Positions 17,969 to 29,670 of a stretch of DNA of 64,000 nt are shown here, one piece after another. The notes under the pieces were generated by a model, which was not told the origin of the DNA, searched no databases, and saw only the letters and a program-made list of their open reading frames with translations. The stretch comes from Stutzerimonas kunmingensis. GTDB lineage: Bacteria > Pseudomonadota > Gammaproteobacteria > Pseudomonadales > Pseudomonadaceae. Within the stretch, counting starts at the first letter, position 1, and each line of letters starts with the position of its first letter. Made by a program: the position numbers and the translations under genes. The DNA is taken from NCBI RefSeq assembly GCF_002929225.1, contig NZ_PISM01000004.1:124001-188000 (forward strand), written 5' to 3'.

Positions 17969-18718
17969 TCAGTGCACCGGATGTGGATGGCGAGCGAAGA
18001 AATCCAGCAGGGCGGCGAGCAGCAGGTCGGGCATGGCCAATTGCGGCGCATGGCCGCAATCGAGCACCACCCGCTCGGCGCCAGGCACCAGCTGCTGCAT
18101 GCGCTGTTGCACCCGTGGCAGCACTGATCGATCACGCGCGGCTTCGATATACAAGCGCGGCAGACGTCCGAAACGCTCGGCGCTCCACTGCGCGGCGATG
18201 TCGCGACCGCCGTCGGGCTGCACCGTCAGGCGGCGCGCGGCACTGATCGCGGCCTGTGCCGGTGCATCGTGAAAGAACACCGCACAGGCGGCATCGCTGG
18301 GTACGCGACTGCCGCCGGGCACCGCTTCGAGATAGGGCCCGATGCCGCTGACCTCGGGAAAGTCGCGGGCGAGTTCGGCACAGAGTTCGCCGAAGCCCAT
18401 GCCGCTGGGCAGCATCATGCCGGCGACATAGGCGACCCCGGCGATGCGCTCGGCATAAGCCTCGGCCACGGCGGTGGCGGTGACGCCGCCGCCGGAATGC
18501 GCCACCAGCTGAATCGGGCCAGGCAGCGTCTCGATCAGCGCTCCAATGTGCTCGACGTAGCGCTGCAGCGAGACATCGGCGAGCGGCGTGGCGTCGCTAC
18601 CATTGCCTGGTAGATCGACCGCGTGCGGTCGGTGCCCGGCGCTGCGCAGGCCTTCGAGCAGCGAATCCCAGACCCAGCTACCGGCCCAGGCCCCGTGGAT
18701 GAGGACGATGTCAGCCAT
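17969..18718 (-). CDS. Alpha/beta hydrolase, esterase/amidase-like
   Basis: The 249-residue hydrolase has the oxyanion motif IHGAWAGSWVW (7-17), the nucleophile elbow AHSGGG with Ser75, an Asp in EAARDRSVLP and the final His in LDCGHAPQLAMPDLL. The pattern HGAW..W matches the plant hydroxynitrile lyase/EstC-like class of small esterases. It overlaps the end of the 2OG oxygenase gene by eight bases and precedes the ABC binding protein, so it should act on the oxygenase product or imported ligand, for example a lactone or amide. Confidence 0.84.
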   Translation of the reverse strand: MADIVLIHGAWAGSWVWDSLLEGLRSAGHRPHAVDLPGNGSDATPLADVSLQRYVEHIGALIETLPGPIQLVAHSGGGVTATAVAEAYAERIAGVAYVAGMMLPSGMGFGELCAELARDFPEVSGIGPYLEAVPGGSRVPSDAACAVFFHDAPAQAAISAARRLTVQPDGGRDIAAQWSAERFGRLPRLYIEAARDRSVLPRVQQRMQQLVPGAERVVLDCGHAPQLAMPDLLLAALLDFFARHPHPVH

Positions 18719-19691
18719 AGGTCCTCCGGTACATCTCGCGGTGGTGTTCCTCCACTGTCACGGCGGGGTAGCGCGGCGCCTCGCCGGGCGCGAGGCAGGT
18801 CGGCAGGCACTCGACCAGATGGTCCGGGTTGCCGCTGAAGAAGAACGGCACGCTGTAGCGCTCGCGTCCGGAAATGTTGACCACCCGGTGTAGCGTCGAA
18901 CGGTACTGATCGTTGGTCCAGCGGGCGATCATGTCGCCCAGGTTGACCACATAGGTGCCGGGCACGGGCGCTGCGTGAATCCAGCTCATGCTGTGGCGAT
19001 CCCAGACCTGCAGGCCGGGGTTCTCGTCCTGCAAAAGCAGCGTCAGCCCGCCGAAATCGGTATGCGCGCCGCAGCCCTTCTCGCCGGGCGCGGCATTGGC
19101 CGGCTGTGGCGGATAGTGCAGCAGGCGCAGGGTGCTCATGGAGTCGCGGCAGAAGCCGGCGAAATGTTCCTCCGGCAGTTGCAGCGAGAGCGCGATGGCG
19201 CCCATCAGCCGTGCCGCGAGGGCGTTCATCGCATCGCGATAGCGCTCCATGGTCGGGCGAAAGTCCGCAAGCTCGGTTGGCCACTGGTTGGCACCGTGGT
19301 TGAAGCGACCGGCCAGTACCCGCGGGTCGTCCTCGGCCAACTCCTCGCCGATATAGAAGCCTTCCTTGAGATCGGCCGGCGCACCGGCTTCCAGCACCTG
19401 ACCGCGCAACGGCTCATAGCCGCGATTGGCCTTCGAGAACACCTTGTCCAGCGCACGCTTGCCTGCTTCCGGCTGGGAAAAGAAGACCCGCGCCTGCTCG
19501 AACACCGCCTGTTGTAGCGCCGGGTCGACGCCGTGGTTGGCGACGCAGAAGAAGCCGACCTCGCGACAGGCCGCGCCGATGCGTTCGGCCACGGCAGTGC
19601 GCTCGGCAAGGTCGGGAGAAAACAGCCCGGCGATATCGATCAGCGGCAGCGCGGCGGCTTCGAGATGGCGGGCACAAAGGGACTGGTTCAT
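18711..19691 (-). CDS. 2-oxoglutarate/Fe(II) oxygenase, isopenicillin N synthase family
   Basis: The 326-residue protein has the DIOX_N region (LPLIDIAGLF, REVGFFCVANHGVD) and the 2OG-Fe(II) core with iron ligands H210 and D212 in AHTDFGG and H268 in STLHRVVN, plus R278-x-S280 (RYS) to hold 2-oxoglutarate. It should hydroxylate or oxidise a small molecule using O2 and 2-oxoglutarate. The ATG at 19691 with AGGA eight bases upstream is the start; the longer frame to 19784 is not family-like. It heads an operon with hydrolase, ABC importer and deaminase. Confidence 0.88.
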   Translation of the reverse strand: MNQSLCARHLEAAALPLIDIAGLFSPDLAERTAVAERIGAACREVGFFCVANHGVDPALQQAVFEQARVFFSQPEAGKRALDKVFSKANRGYEPLRGQVLEAGAPADLKEGFYIGEELAEDDPRVLAGRFNHGANQWPTELADFRPTMERYRDAMNALAARLMGAIALSLQLPEEHFAGFCRDSMSTLRLLHYPPQPANAAPGEKGCGAHTDFGGLTLLLQDENPGLQVWDRHSMSWIHAAPVPGTYVVNLGDMIARWTNDQYRSTLHRVVNISGRERYSVPFFFSGNPDHLVECLPTCLAPGEAPRYPAVTVEEHHREMYRRTYG

Positions 19692-20006
19692 GGCTCGATC
19701 CTGCTCTGCCGACGCGAAATGGCGGTCGGCGAGCGCAGTATCTGGCGGGTCATGCTGTGCGCAAAAGCAGAGAATATCGAGCAAGCCGATGCCGTTTCGG
19801 CAGCACCTTCCGGTGCTTCAAAATGAGGCGGAAGGTGTTTCTGAAAGGTGCACTGCGAGCGGCCGGCGTTGTGTAGTTTTCAAATCTGACGCAGAAATTA
19901 TGCGGCGTTCGCGCACCATATAGGTGCGGTTATCCCGCCGCAGAAAAGGCAATTATTTTTTCGGGCAAACAGGAAGGCGTCAGTCATGAGCGCCTTCCGC
20001 CTCGCT
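19692..20006. other. Intergenic region with promoter of the oxygenase operon
   Basis: These 315 bases separate the oxygenase operon (start at 19691) from the end of the hybrid kinase gene (20007). They must hold the promoter of the operon on the minus strand, but I cannot point to clear -35/-10 boxes. The part from about 19840 to 19970 is more AT-rich than its surroundings. No gene was seen. Confidence 0.5.
19972..19998 (-). terminator. Hairpin after the hybrid kinase gene
   Basis: GGAAGGCG (19972-19979) and CGCCTTCC (19991-19998) form a perfect eight-pair stem with an eleven-base loop, nine bases after the kinase stop codon on the minus strand. The U-rich part that follows is weak (TGTTTGCCC), so the terminator may be only partly efficient. 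Confidence 0.6.
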
Positions 20007-22214
20007 CTAGGGTGTATTGACCGCGTCGAGAAGGGCCTCGGCCAGGGTCTGGCTGGTGAAGGGTTTGGCTAGCACACGCAGCCCGTGCTCGGCAGCGAGA
20101 CGCTCGGTGTAGCCTGTCGCGAGGATGATGGGCAGTTCGGGATACAGGCCTTGGGCTTCCGCCGCAAGACCAACCCCGTCCAGCCGTCCGGGCATGACGA
20201 TATCCGAAAGAAGCACATCGATAGGCGGGCGCGTGCCATCGGCGAGCCTGGCCAGGGCTGAATCCGCGTCCTGCGCCTCGTCGACCAAATAGCCCAGTTC
20301 CTCAAGCATCGACATCACCACCTCGCGCACCTCGGCGTCGTCGTCGACCAAGAGCACCCGTGTGGTTCGGTTGGCACGTTCCGGTGCCTTCTCTACCGGG
20401 CCAGCCGGTTCGCTGCGGTGTTCGACGCGTGGCAGCAGGAGGCGGACGCGCGTGCCCCTGCCGACTTCGCTGTCGATCGCTACCGCGCCGCCTGATTGGT
20501 GCGCGAAGCCATAGACCTGCGCCAGACCGAGGCCCGTTCCCTCGCCGATGGCCTTGGTTGTGAAGAAAGGCTCGAATGCCCGCGCCTGGACCTCCTTGCT
20601 CATTCCACAACCTGTGTCGAGGACGTCGACGGCGAGATAGGTCCTTGTCCCCAGGCTTGGCAGGGCGATGTCTCCATGCGCCACGTCGTGCAGGCTGATG
20701 CTCAACGGACCGCCGTCTGGCATGGCGTCCCGTGCATTGATCGCCAGGTTGAGGATGGCCAGCTCGCATTGCACCGGGTCCAGCGCCGCCGGCCAGGGGC
20801 GGTCCGGCAAGTCGAGCTGTAGAACGACGTTATTGGGCAACGCGCCGGTCAGCAGTTCGTGCATGCCGAGAATCAATGCGCGCAAGTCGACCTGCTCGAC
20901 ATCTCCGGTGCGGTTTCGACTGAAGGTCATCAGGTGCCGCGTAAGGCGGGTAGCCCGTTGAGCCGAACGCTGGCATGCCTCGATGGCGCGCTTGGCTCGG
21001 GGGTTTGGGCTCAGCATGTCGGCCAGCTGCAAGCCGACGGTCATGCTTTGCAGAAGGTTATTGAACTCGTGCGATATACCCGCGGTGAGGTTGCCCAGCG
21101 CTTCAAGTTTCTGGCCCTGCAGCAGCGCCCGATGCGAGCGTTCGGCCTGGGCGACGGCTTCCTCGACCCGCTCTGCCATTTCCTGGCTCGAGCGGTGAAT
21201 GGTCTTGCTGGCCTGGGCAAGTACCTGCGCGGTCCGGTCGGTCTCGTCCATGCCGGTCCGAGGTGCCTCGAAGACTTCCCCTCGGGCCAAGGCGCCGGCT
21301 GCCTGGTCCAGTTGAGTCAAGGGGCGGGTGATGGTGCGGCCGAGCGCAATGGCCAGTCCGATCGCCAGCGCGAGCACCAGCAGGATGCCGATGGCCGCGG
21401 TTCCGATGGGTTTCAATACGCTTGCGAGCAGGTCCTCACGGGGAATGCCGATCAGTACCGTCCAGCCTGAACTTTCACCACGGCTGATAAAAGAAACCAC
21501 GCGTTGATTGTCGCGGGTGACGGAAATCAGCTTGCCTTGGCGAGTCGCTAGCCCGCGTAAATCGGCGACGAAGTTGTCGTCCGCGGCTTCACCTACATGT
21601 CTGCTGGGGTCCCGGGTGCGCGCAACGATAGTGTGTGTCTGGTCCAAAACGGCACCAAGCCAGCGCTCGGGAAGCTCCTGAGCTTGCAGCAGGGCTTCGA
21701 TGCGGCTGACCGGAAACTTCATGGTCAGGTAGTAGACGACTCGGCCGTCACGCATCACCGGGCGGTGAATGGCGACGCTGTGCACGCGCGTCAACGGGTC
21801 GCGAAACATCGGACTGACGTCTAGCAGCGGGGTGTTCTCGAAGCCTGGCAGGCTCGGTGGCATCGGCAACGGCGCGCCAAAAGGGTAGTCCGTATCAGCC
21901 AGGGGCACGCCGTTCGGGTCGAATATGCTTACGCCGGTGGCTATCGGTTGAACGGTCTGCTGTAGACGTTCATGAAACGCACGCAGATCGCCACTCACCA
22001 GTGTTGGCGAGGCGGCCAGCGTCGTGACCACTGCGCCGAAGCGATCAAGTTCGCGCTCAACGGCAAGACTTACGCCGCGAGTGGTCTCGTACATACTTTG
22101 GTCGATCTGCTGTGACTGCGCTCGGTAAACCGAATAGGTTGCAAACAGCGCGAAGGCCAGCGCCGGTGCGATGACGGCGATGACCAGCCAGATGAGACGG
22201 GCGCGTATCGACAC
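20007..22214 (-). CDS. Hybrid sensor histidine kinase with periplasmic sensor and C-terminal receiver
   Basis: The 735-residue protein has an N-terminal helix (LIWLVIAVIAPALAFALFAT), a dCache-like periplasmic sensor (about 30-270), a second helix (AIGILLVLALAIGLAIALG), HAMP, then a dimerisation domain with H382 in LTAGISHEFNNLL. The HATPase domain shows NLAINARDAMPDGG and GTGLGLAQVYGFAHQSGG. The tail is a receiver (RVLLVDDDAEVREVV, phospho-Asp in LLSDIVMPG). The start is probably the GTG at 22214 with AGGAA upstream; TTG at 22238 is an alternative. It lies 237 bases after a KaiC/kinase pair in the same direction and may share its pathway. Confidence 0.88.
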   Translation of the reverse strand: MSIRARLIWLVIAVIAPALAFALFATYSVYRAQSQQIDQSMYETTRGVSLAVERELDRFGAVVTTLAASPTLVSGDLRAFHERLQQTVQPIATGVSIFDPNGVPLADTDYPFGAPLPMPPSLPGFENTPLLDVSPMFRDPLTRVHSVAIHRPVMRDGRVVYYLTMKFPVSRIEALLQAQELPERWLGAVLDQTHTIVARTRDPSRHVGEAADDNFVADLRGLATRQGKLISVTRDNQRVVSFISRGESSGWTVLIGIPREDLLASVLKPIGTAAIGILLVLALAIGLAIALGRTITRPLTQLDQAAGALARGEVFEAPRTGMDETDRTAQVLAQASKTIHRSSQEMAERVEEAVAQAERSHRALLQGQKLEALGNLTAGISHEFNNLLQSMTVGLQLADMLSPNPRAKRAIEACQRSAQRATRLTRHLMTFSRNRTGDVEQVDLRALILGMHELLTGALPNNVVLQLDLPDRPWPAALDPVQCELAILNLAINARDAMPDGGPLSISLHDVAHGDIALPSLGTRTYLAVDVLDTGCGMSKEVQARAFEPFFTTKAIGEGTGLGLAQVYGFAHQSGGAVAIDSEVGRGTRVRLLLPRVEHRSEPAGPVEKAPERANRTTRVLLVDDDAEVREVVMSMLEELGYLVDEAQDADSALARLADGTRPPIDVLLSDIVMPGRLDGVGLAAEAQGLYPELPIILATGYTERLAAEHGLRVLAKPFTSQTLAEALLDAVNTP

Positions 22215-22451
22215 GAAGCAAGTTCCTGATCGGAGCAAGAGTCAATGCGGGTTCGGCATCATGTATGAGCCCGTTGCTTTCGTCGGGCCTAGTCAGAAGA
22301 CCGCAGGCGCGCCGGCTTGTTACGACGTTACAGACCAATGACGGCATCGAACCAACCGAACTTCAGCGGGAACACCTGCGCGTCGCCTCGGCTGAAGGTG
22401 GGCTGACGGATTGGCCGACCCGCCTGGAACGCCCCGTAAGGAAGGGGTGGA

Positions 22452-24120
<1,669 letters not shown>

Positions 24121-24137
<17 letters not shown>

Positions 24138-25647
24138 GCTCGTCTGTCAGTAGCTGAGTCGCATCACCGGTGTATTCCGGTGTGCCCGATAGGATGCCGC
24201 TGAAGTGGCTGAGCGGCGGCCCGACCTCGAGGCCGGCGCTACTGAGGCGGTACTCACGGACGGTGTTTTCATGCCGTCCGCTGCGCTTTTTCACCACTGA
24301 CAACGCCCGGCGAACGACGCCGGCATGCTCGAAGTAGCGCTGCATGATAACCGCATCGCTGAGATAGCTGATATCCACAGGCGTATCCATTGGGCCGACC
24401 AGGCCATGCTGGGCGAGCACCATGATGCTGATCACGCCTTTCTGGCCCAGATAACTCAACAGCTCGTGCATCTGCAGAATCAGGAATCGGCCATCAGGCA
24501 TCGCGTGCAGATAGCCGTTGAGGCTGTCCAGAATCACCAGGCCGGCCCCCCGCACCTCTACGCCCTGGCGGACCGCGGCGGTGAACTCGCCGGGCGACAG
24601 CTCGGCCGGGTCGACCTGTTGCAGATGCAGCAGCCCCTGTTCGATCCACGGTTCCATGGGCAGCCCCAGCGCCCGCCCGCGCGCCAGCAGTGTGGCGATG
24701 TTTTCGTCAAAGACGAAGAAGGCGACCTGCTCGCCGCGTTTGCACGCCGCGACCGCATAGCTCAAGGCCAGCGAGGATTTGCCCACGCCGGCCGCGCCGA
24801 CCAGCAGCGCGTTGGTGCCGCGTTCCAGGCCGCCACCCAGCATCTTGTCCAGTGCCGGATTACCGGACGAGGCCAGCTCACCGGAGAAGGACGAGTGGTG
24901 CTCGGCGGCGATGAGCCGGGGATAGATGCGCAGGCCGCCCTTGCGGATGGCGAAGTCGTGGTAGCCGCCGCGAAACTGGATGCCACGCATCTTGATCACT
25001 CGCAGACGCCTGCGCTCGGCACCGTAGTCGATTGCCACCTGCTCCAGCATGACCACGCCGTGGGAGATGGAATGCAGTTGCAGGTCGCCCACTTCCGAAG
25101 TCTGGTCGTCGAGCAGGATCACCGTGCAGTTGCGGGTGGTGAAGAAATGCTTGAGCGCCAACACCTGCCGCCGGTAGCGCAGAGGGCTTTGCGCCAGCAG
25201 GCGCATTTCCGAGAGGCTGTCGAAGATCACGCGACTCGGATTGGTTTCGGTGACCCGATCGAACACCTGCTGCGTGGTTTCACTCAGCTCCATCTCCACG
25301 GGGTGCAGCACCGTCAGTTCGAGGTCCGGGTCCAGGCTGGTTTCCGGCGTGACCAGCTCGAACACATCGATACCGTCGAGGGACCACCCGTGCCGCTTGG
25401 CGACCAGCTCCAGTTCGTCCTTGGTTTCCGAGAGGGTGACATAGAGAACGCGCTCGCCCTGGCGGACCCCTTCGAGCAGGAACTGCAGCGCAATGGTGGT
25501 CTTGCCCGAGCCCGGGCTACCTTCGTACAGGTACATGCGGTTGGGGTCGAGGCCGCCGCCGAGAATGTCATCCAGCCCCTCGCTGCCAGTGGAAATGCGA
25601 GGGGGTTCATCGTCTGGTTGGAAGGAAAGATTAGTGAAATCGGTCAT
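24121..25647 (-). CDS. KaiC-like double-domain RecA-family ATPase
   Basis: The 508-residue protein has two KaiC domains. CI carries Walker A GSPGSGKTT (43-51) and the helper region LYVTLSETKDEL; CII carries GAAGVGKSS (284-292) and VFDENIATLL. The C-terminus aligns by eye with the phosphorylation loop of cyanobacterial KaiC: T422 and S427 match T426 and S431, but the position of T432 is Tyr428. No kaiA or kaiB is present, so a clock is not implied. In non-photosynthetic bacteria KaiC proteins are linked to stress adaptation. The partner is the hybrid kinase whose gene overlaps it. Confidence 0.9.
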
Positions 25648-26081
25648 TCCGTTCTCCTTAACGCAGGCGCCGCTGCGTGCTTCGTTCCCACTCCTGCATG
25701 TCCATATCGGGACGGAGGCGGAGGGGAACAGGCCCGTTATTCGCCTGGTGGGCAGGTCGGGCTGAATGCCGCTCGAATCGTCGCCTGATGCGCTTCTGAT
25801 GTGCCGAAAATTGCGCGTTTGGCGGTCGACGTTCGAGGGGCGCAGTCATTTAATCCGACTCGCCAGCCGCCTGCCCGTTCCGCATGAGTGTGCTCGGCAC
25901 CTCCGCTGCAGCGCGCTCTCCAGGCGGCGCGACCATCTGCTGCGCGGTCCCCCCGGCCGCTTCGCTCGTTGCCCTTGAGCTACTTCGAACCCCTCCGCTG
26001 CGCAACAGACTGCAACCATTGAACCTTGGATCATGGGCCGGGCTGCCCCATGATCAGCCTTTGCCTTCGCGGGTCGCCTGC
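25648..26081. other. Divergent intergenic region
   Basis: These 434 bases lie between the start of the KaiC-like gene (minus) and the ABC1-kinase gene (plus) and should hold both promoters. The frame of the ABC1 gene is open back to 25884, but the extra translation is not like the family. No gene, hairpin or repeat stood out. Confidence 0.5.
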
Positions 26082-27389
26082 ATGTCTCGATTCTCTCGTC
26101 CGTCGGCTTCGGCACTGGGTCGCTTTCTGCAACTGGGCGGCACTGGCGCGCGCATTGCCGGCAACCTGCTGGTGCAGCGCATCACGCCAGGCAAGGCGCG
26201 TATCGACTGGGTGCCGGTCGGTGAACTGCTCGGTGATGCGCTTGGGCAGATGAAGGGCCCGGTGCTGAAGCTCGGTCAGCAGGCCTCGCAATGGCAGGAC
26301 CTGCTGCCCGAACCGATCAGCGCGGCGCTGGCGCGCTTGCAGAACCAGGTGCCCTCGCTGCCATTCGATGCGCTGGAAGCCAATCTGCAGCGCCTCTATG
26401 ACGGCAAGCTGTACGAACTGTTCGAGTCCATCGACCCGGAGCCCGCGGCGGCGGCCTCGCTGGGCCAGGTCCACCGCGCTCGGGATAGGCAGGGCAGGGC
26501 GCTGATCATGAAGGTCCAGTACCCCGGCATCCGCGCCATCTGCGATGCCGATCTGCGCCAACTACGCCGCTTGATGCCGCTCGGGCGACTGTTCGGCACG
26601 CCGCCCGCGCGTCTCGATGCGGTGTATATCGAGCTGCAACGGGCCATTGCCGAGGAACTCGACTACGAGGCCGAGCGCGCCAACCTCGAAGCCTTCCGCG
26701 AGCACTTCAGCAACTGGCCGGGCATCCGCATTCCCTTTGCCGCGGGCGAACTCTGCCGGCCCGGTGTGCTGGTGCTGGAAGACCTGCCGGGCCGCTCCAT
26801 GGCCGAGGTCGAACAGGCCCCGGCGGAGGTGCGCCAGCGCCTGGCCGAAACCCTCTGCGAATGGCTGGCCGAGCAGGCATTCGGTCTGCAACGGCTGCAT
26901 ACCGATCCGCATCCCGGCAACCTCGCCTGGACCGAGTCCGGCGAGCTGGTGGTCTACGATTTCGGCAGCGTACTGCGCCTGGAACCGCGTTTGCTGGCGG
27001 GCTACGTACAGATATTCGAAGCACTGCGCAGCGTTTCCAGCGAGGCGTTGGAGCCGGGATTCCAAGCCCTGGGCGGGCGCCAACCGGGGAGCACGCCGCC
27101 GCACGGCCTGTATCGACGCATCCACCTGATGTTGCACCCGCTACTGCAACCCGGCGCGCAGTGGGACTTCCGCGAGGCGGCGCTGCATCAACGGCTGTCC
27201 GAGCTGTTCCCCCTGATGATGTCCGCACTCGGCAGCCTGCAACCGGCTTCCGGCACCTTGCTGATCAACCGCACCCTGGAAGGCCATTACTGGAACCTCT
27301 ACCGGCTCGGCGCTTGCTTGCCCATCGCCGACCTGCTCGCCGAACATATCGAACGCTGGCGCAGCGAAGCCGACGCCCGTCGACCGTAA
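26082..27389 (+). CDS. ABC1/UbiB-family atypical protein kinase
   Basis: The 435-residue protein shows the ABC1 (ADCK/UbiB) signature set: the KxGQ motif in GPVLKLGQQAS, ASLGQVHRA replacing the usual glycine loop, MKVQYPGI with the ATP-site Lys, the catalytic segment HTDPHPGNLAW and VVYDFGSV as the metal-binding DFG equivalent. Members support ubiquinone synthesis or lipid handling and are unusual ATPases/kinases; this one lacks the C-terminal helices of UbiB, so it is a paralogue. The ATG at 26082 gives MSRFSRPSASALGRF; its ribosome-binding site is weak. An SDR gene follows after 14 bases. Confidence 0.87.
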   Translation: MSRFSRPSASALGRFLQLGGTGARIAGNLLVQRITPGKARIDWVPVGELLGDALGQMKGPVLKLGQQASQWQDLLPEPISAALARLQNQVPSLPFDALEANLQRLYDGKLYELFESIDPEPAAAASLGQVHRARDRQGRALIMKVQYPGIRAICDADLRQLRRLMPLGRLFGTPPARLDAVYIELQRAIAEELDYEAERANLEAFREHFSNWPGIRIPFAAGELCRPGVLVLEDLPGRSMAEVEQAPAEVRQRLAETLCEWLAEQAFGLQRLHTDPHPGNLAWTESGELVVYDFGSVLRLEPRLLAGYVQIFEALRSVSSEALEPGFQALGGRQPGSTPPHGLYRRIHLMLHPLLQPGAQWDFREAALHQRLSELFPLMMSALGSLQPASGTLLINRTLEGHYWNLYRLGACLPIADLLAEHIERWRSEADARRP

Positions 27390-27403
27390 ATCTGGAGATC
27401 GTC

Positions 27404-28105
27404 ATGCCGTTGGATTCATTCCCCGAAGGGTTTCGTGCGCTGGTCATCGGCGCATCCGGTGGCATCGGCGCCGCACTGGTCGATGCCTTGCGCAGCGATC
27501 CGCACTGCGCATCGGTCATTGCGCTGAGTCGCTCGTCCGAGCCGGCGCTCGACCTGACCGATCCCTCCAGCATCGAACAAGCCGCGGCCAGCGTGGCGGG
27601 GCAGGGGCCGTTTCATCTGATCATCAACGCCGCCGGCGTGCTGCACGGTGCCGACTTCATGCCGGAGAAGCGCCTGGCCGATCTCGACCAGGCGCAGCTG
27701 CTCGCCACCTTCCAGATCAACACCTTCGGCCCGGCCATCCTGCTGCGTCACTTCAGCGGGCTGCTCGACCGCCAGCGCGGCGTGCTCGCCATGCTCTCGG
27801 CCAAGGTCGGCAGCATCGGCGATAACCGCCTCGGCGGCTGGTACAGCTACCGCGCCTCCAAGGCCGCGCTGAACATGCTGATCAAGACTGCTTCCATCGA
27901 GGTGCGCCGTAGCCAACCGAATGCGGTGCTGCTGGCGCTGCACCCGGGCACGGTGAACTCACGGCTGTCGCAGCCCTTTCGGGGCGAAGAGATCGGCCGT
28001 CCCGCCAGCGATGCCGCGCGGGATCTGTTGCGGGTAATCGATGGGCTGGGGCCTGAGGCCAGTGGTGGGTTTTATGCGTATAGCGGGGATGAGTTGCCCT
28101 GGTAG
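27404..28105 (+). CDS. Short-chain dehydrogenase, CsgA/C-factor-like
   Basis: The 233-residue SDR has VIGASGGIGAALVDAL for dinucleotide binding, NAAGVLHG, Ser in AMLSAKVGSIGDN and the YxxxK pair in YSYRASKAALNML. The spacing and HPGTVNSRLSQPF ending fit the C-factor-like subfamily of short SDRs. TGGAGAT precedes the ATG, 14 bases after the ABC1 kinase gene, so they form an operon. The substrate is unknown. Confidence 0.87.
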   Translation: MPLDSFPEGFRALVIGASGGIGAALVDALRSDPHCASVIALSRSSEPALDLTDPSSIEQAAASVAGQGPFHLIINAAGVLHGADFMPEKRLADLDQAQLLATFQINTFGPAILLRHFSGLLDRQRGVLAMLSAKVGSIGDNRLGGWYSYRASKAALNMLIKTASIEVRRSQPNAVLLALHPGTVNSRLSQPFRGEEIGRPASDAARDLLRVIDGLGPEASGGFYAYSGDELPW

Positions 28106-28182
28106 GGGTAGCCGCTGGGGCGGATGCTCGCGGATAGCCAGCAGCCCGGTGCACCAGCTAGCGTTGAGCGATCCATGATCTC

Positions 28183-29373
28183 TCATTGGAAGCGTCGATG
28201 CAGATCCGGAAAGATGTCTTGGGCGAACCAGGAGGGTAGCCCGGGTTCGACCGTTCGCGACTTCGGCGTACGGCTGACCACGATGCCGGCCTTGATCAAT
28301 CGTGAAAGCTCGTCGATGGCAGGTCGTGACGAAAGCCCGGTGAATGTCTTGAACTCACTACGCGGCAACGAACCCTGCAGCAGAAGCGCCAATACAGCTG
28401 GTGCGCTTTCCTGGCGTATGCCCACATCGAGCAGTTTCTCATTCGTCTTGAATGCTCTGATGACCCGCTCCCGAAGCTTGTCGCGGTTTAAGGCTTCGGT
28501 CATGTAATCCACTTGGTCGTGACACACGTCGAGCATGAACTCGATGAATGCGAAGTAGTGCTTCTGGGACATCTGGCCTCGACCGTCGTAGTCACCTTCC
28601 CGGGGCCTGTCGGCCATGGCCAAGGTTCTATAGTAGTCCTCGTGCCGGCGGGCGAGGCCACGTGACAAAGACCAAAGATGAGGTTGCAGGCCAAGCTGTA
28701 CGAGCTGCAGGTGCGTGATCATTCGAGCCACACGGCCGTTGCCATCCAAGAACGGGTGTACCCACGCTAAGCGGTGATGATTAGCGAGCGTAGCAATCAG
28801 ACGGCGCCTAGGGTCCTGGCTAGCTCCATAGAACCTCTGAAGATGTTCCAGCATTGCCTGGACGGCAGCAGCAGCGGGGGCGGCATGGTTTCCAACGACT
28901 ACCTCGTCTGCTGGCTGGCTACGCAATTTGCCAGGTACCAGCACTCTGCCATCTGACAGGCGACGGCTGTTTTCATCTGTCCCGTCAAACAGGCGAAAAT
29001 GCACCGCGCTGATCAACTCGGGTGAGAACATGGCGTGGAACTCCGGAGCCTTGAGGCGCAGGGCACGCTCGAACACGCGTTGGACTTCCATATGCTTGAC
29101 CGCAAGATCCTTAAGGAGCTGGCGCTCTCTCTTGGGAGCGTTCTGCGCCTTCTGCATCGCCGCGGGCTCGGTGTACTGCCCTTCTATCAGGTTCGAATAG
29201 TAGGTGTTGGTGATGAGCAATAGCTTGCCCAAACGAGCAGCAGTTTCGGGGGCAACTCGGCCAGCAAGAAATGCTACCTTTGCTGGCAGCGAATCCGCCT
29301 TCTCGATGATGGAACTCGGCAGCTGTTCCGGGAGCACAGGATCAAGCCAGGTCTTGGATGTAATGAGCGTCAT
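28183..29373 (-). CDS. Fic-family AMP-transferase with N-terminal inhibitory helix
   Basis: The 396-residue protein has the complete Fic motif HPFLDGNGRVAR (206-217), the core that transfers AMP or other nucleotide parts to hydroxyl side chains. An upstream inhibitory motif of the form S/TxxxEG is present as S60-NLI-E64-G65, so it is a class II Fic with a built-in lock rather than a toxin with a separate antitoxin. The C-terminal part (PAVLALLLQGSLPRSEFKTF) is a winged helix, common in DNA-associated Fic proteins. The target is not known. It is transcribed alone and converges on the SDR gene. Confidence 0.9.
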   Translation of the reverse strand: MTLITSKTWLDPVLPEQLPSSIIEKADSLPAKVAFLAGRVAPETAARLGKLLLITNTYYSNLIEGQYTEPAAMQKAQNAPKRERQLLKDLAVKHMEVQRVFERALRLKAPEFHAMFSPELISAVHFRLFDGTDENSRRLSDGRVLVPGKLRSQPADEVVVGNHAAPAAAAVQAMLEHLQRFYGASQDPRRRLIATLANHHRLAWVHPFLDGNGRVARMITHLQLVQLGLQPHLWSLSRGLARRHEDYYRTLAMADRPREGDYDGRGQMSQKHYFAFIEFMLDVCHDQVDYMTEALNRDKLRERVIRAFKTNEKLLDVGIRQESAPAVLALLLQGSLPRSEFKTFTGLSSRPAIDELSRLIKAGIVVSRTPKSRTVEPGLPSWFAQDIFPDLHRRFQ

Positions 29374-29670
29374 GACGATGACATTTCGCTTCGGTCAGGA
29401 AATTCGGCAAGTCTAGCACTCATCGCTGCACATTTTTTTTCACAAATATCCAGTCTGCATGCCCCGCCAATATTGAGGCTTGGCTTTTTCAATCAAGCTC
29501 CGCCTGCATATTTATAAGCACATTTCGAAAGCACCAGTCATCTCTCAGCCCGGCGCGGCATTCTCCCCAGGCCGATATGCACCTACGCCTCGTCCCCATT
29601 GTCTATGTTGATGATTACCGCCCAGGCCATCGCCGGGGCGGCGGTGACCACAAGAATAAGGATGAGCACG

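Noticed and set aside
24325..25788. 487-codon frame opposite the KaiC-like gene
   Set aside because: Antisense to two intact KaiC domains; Gln/His-rich translation.
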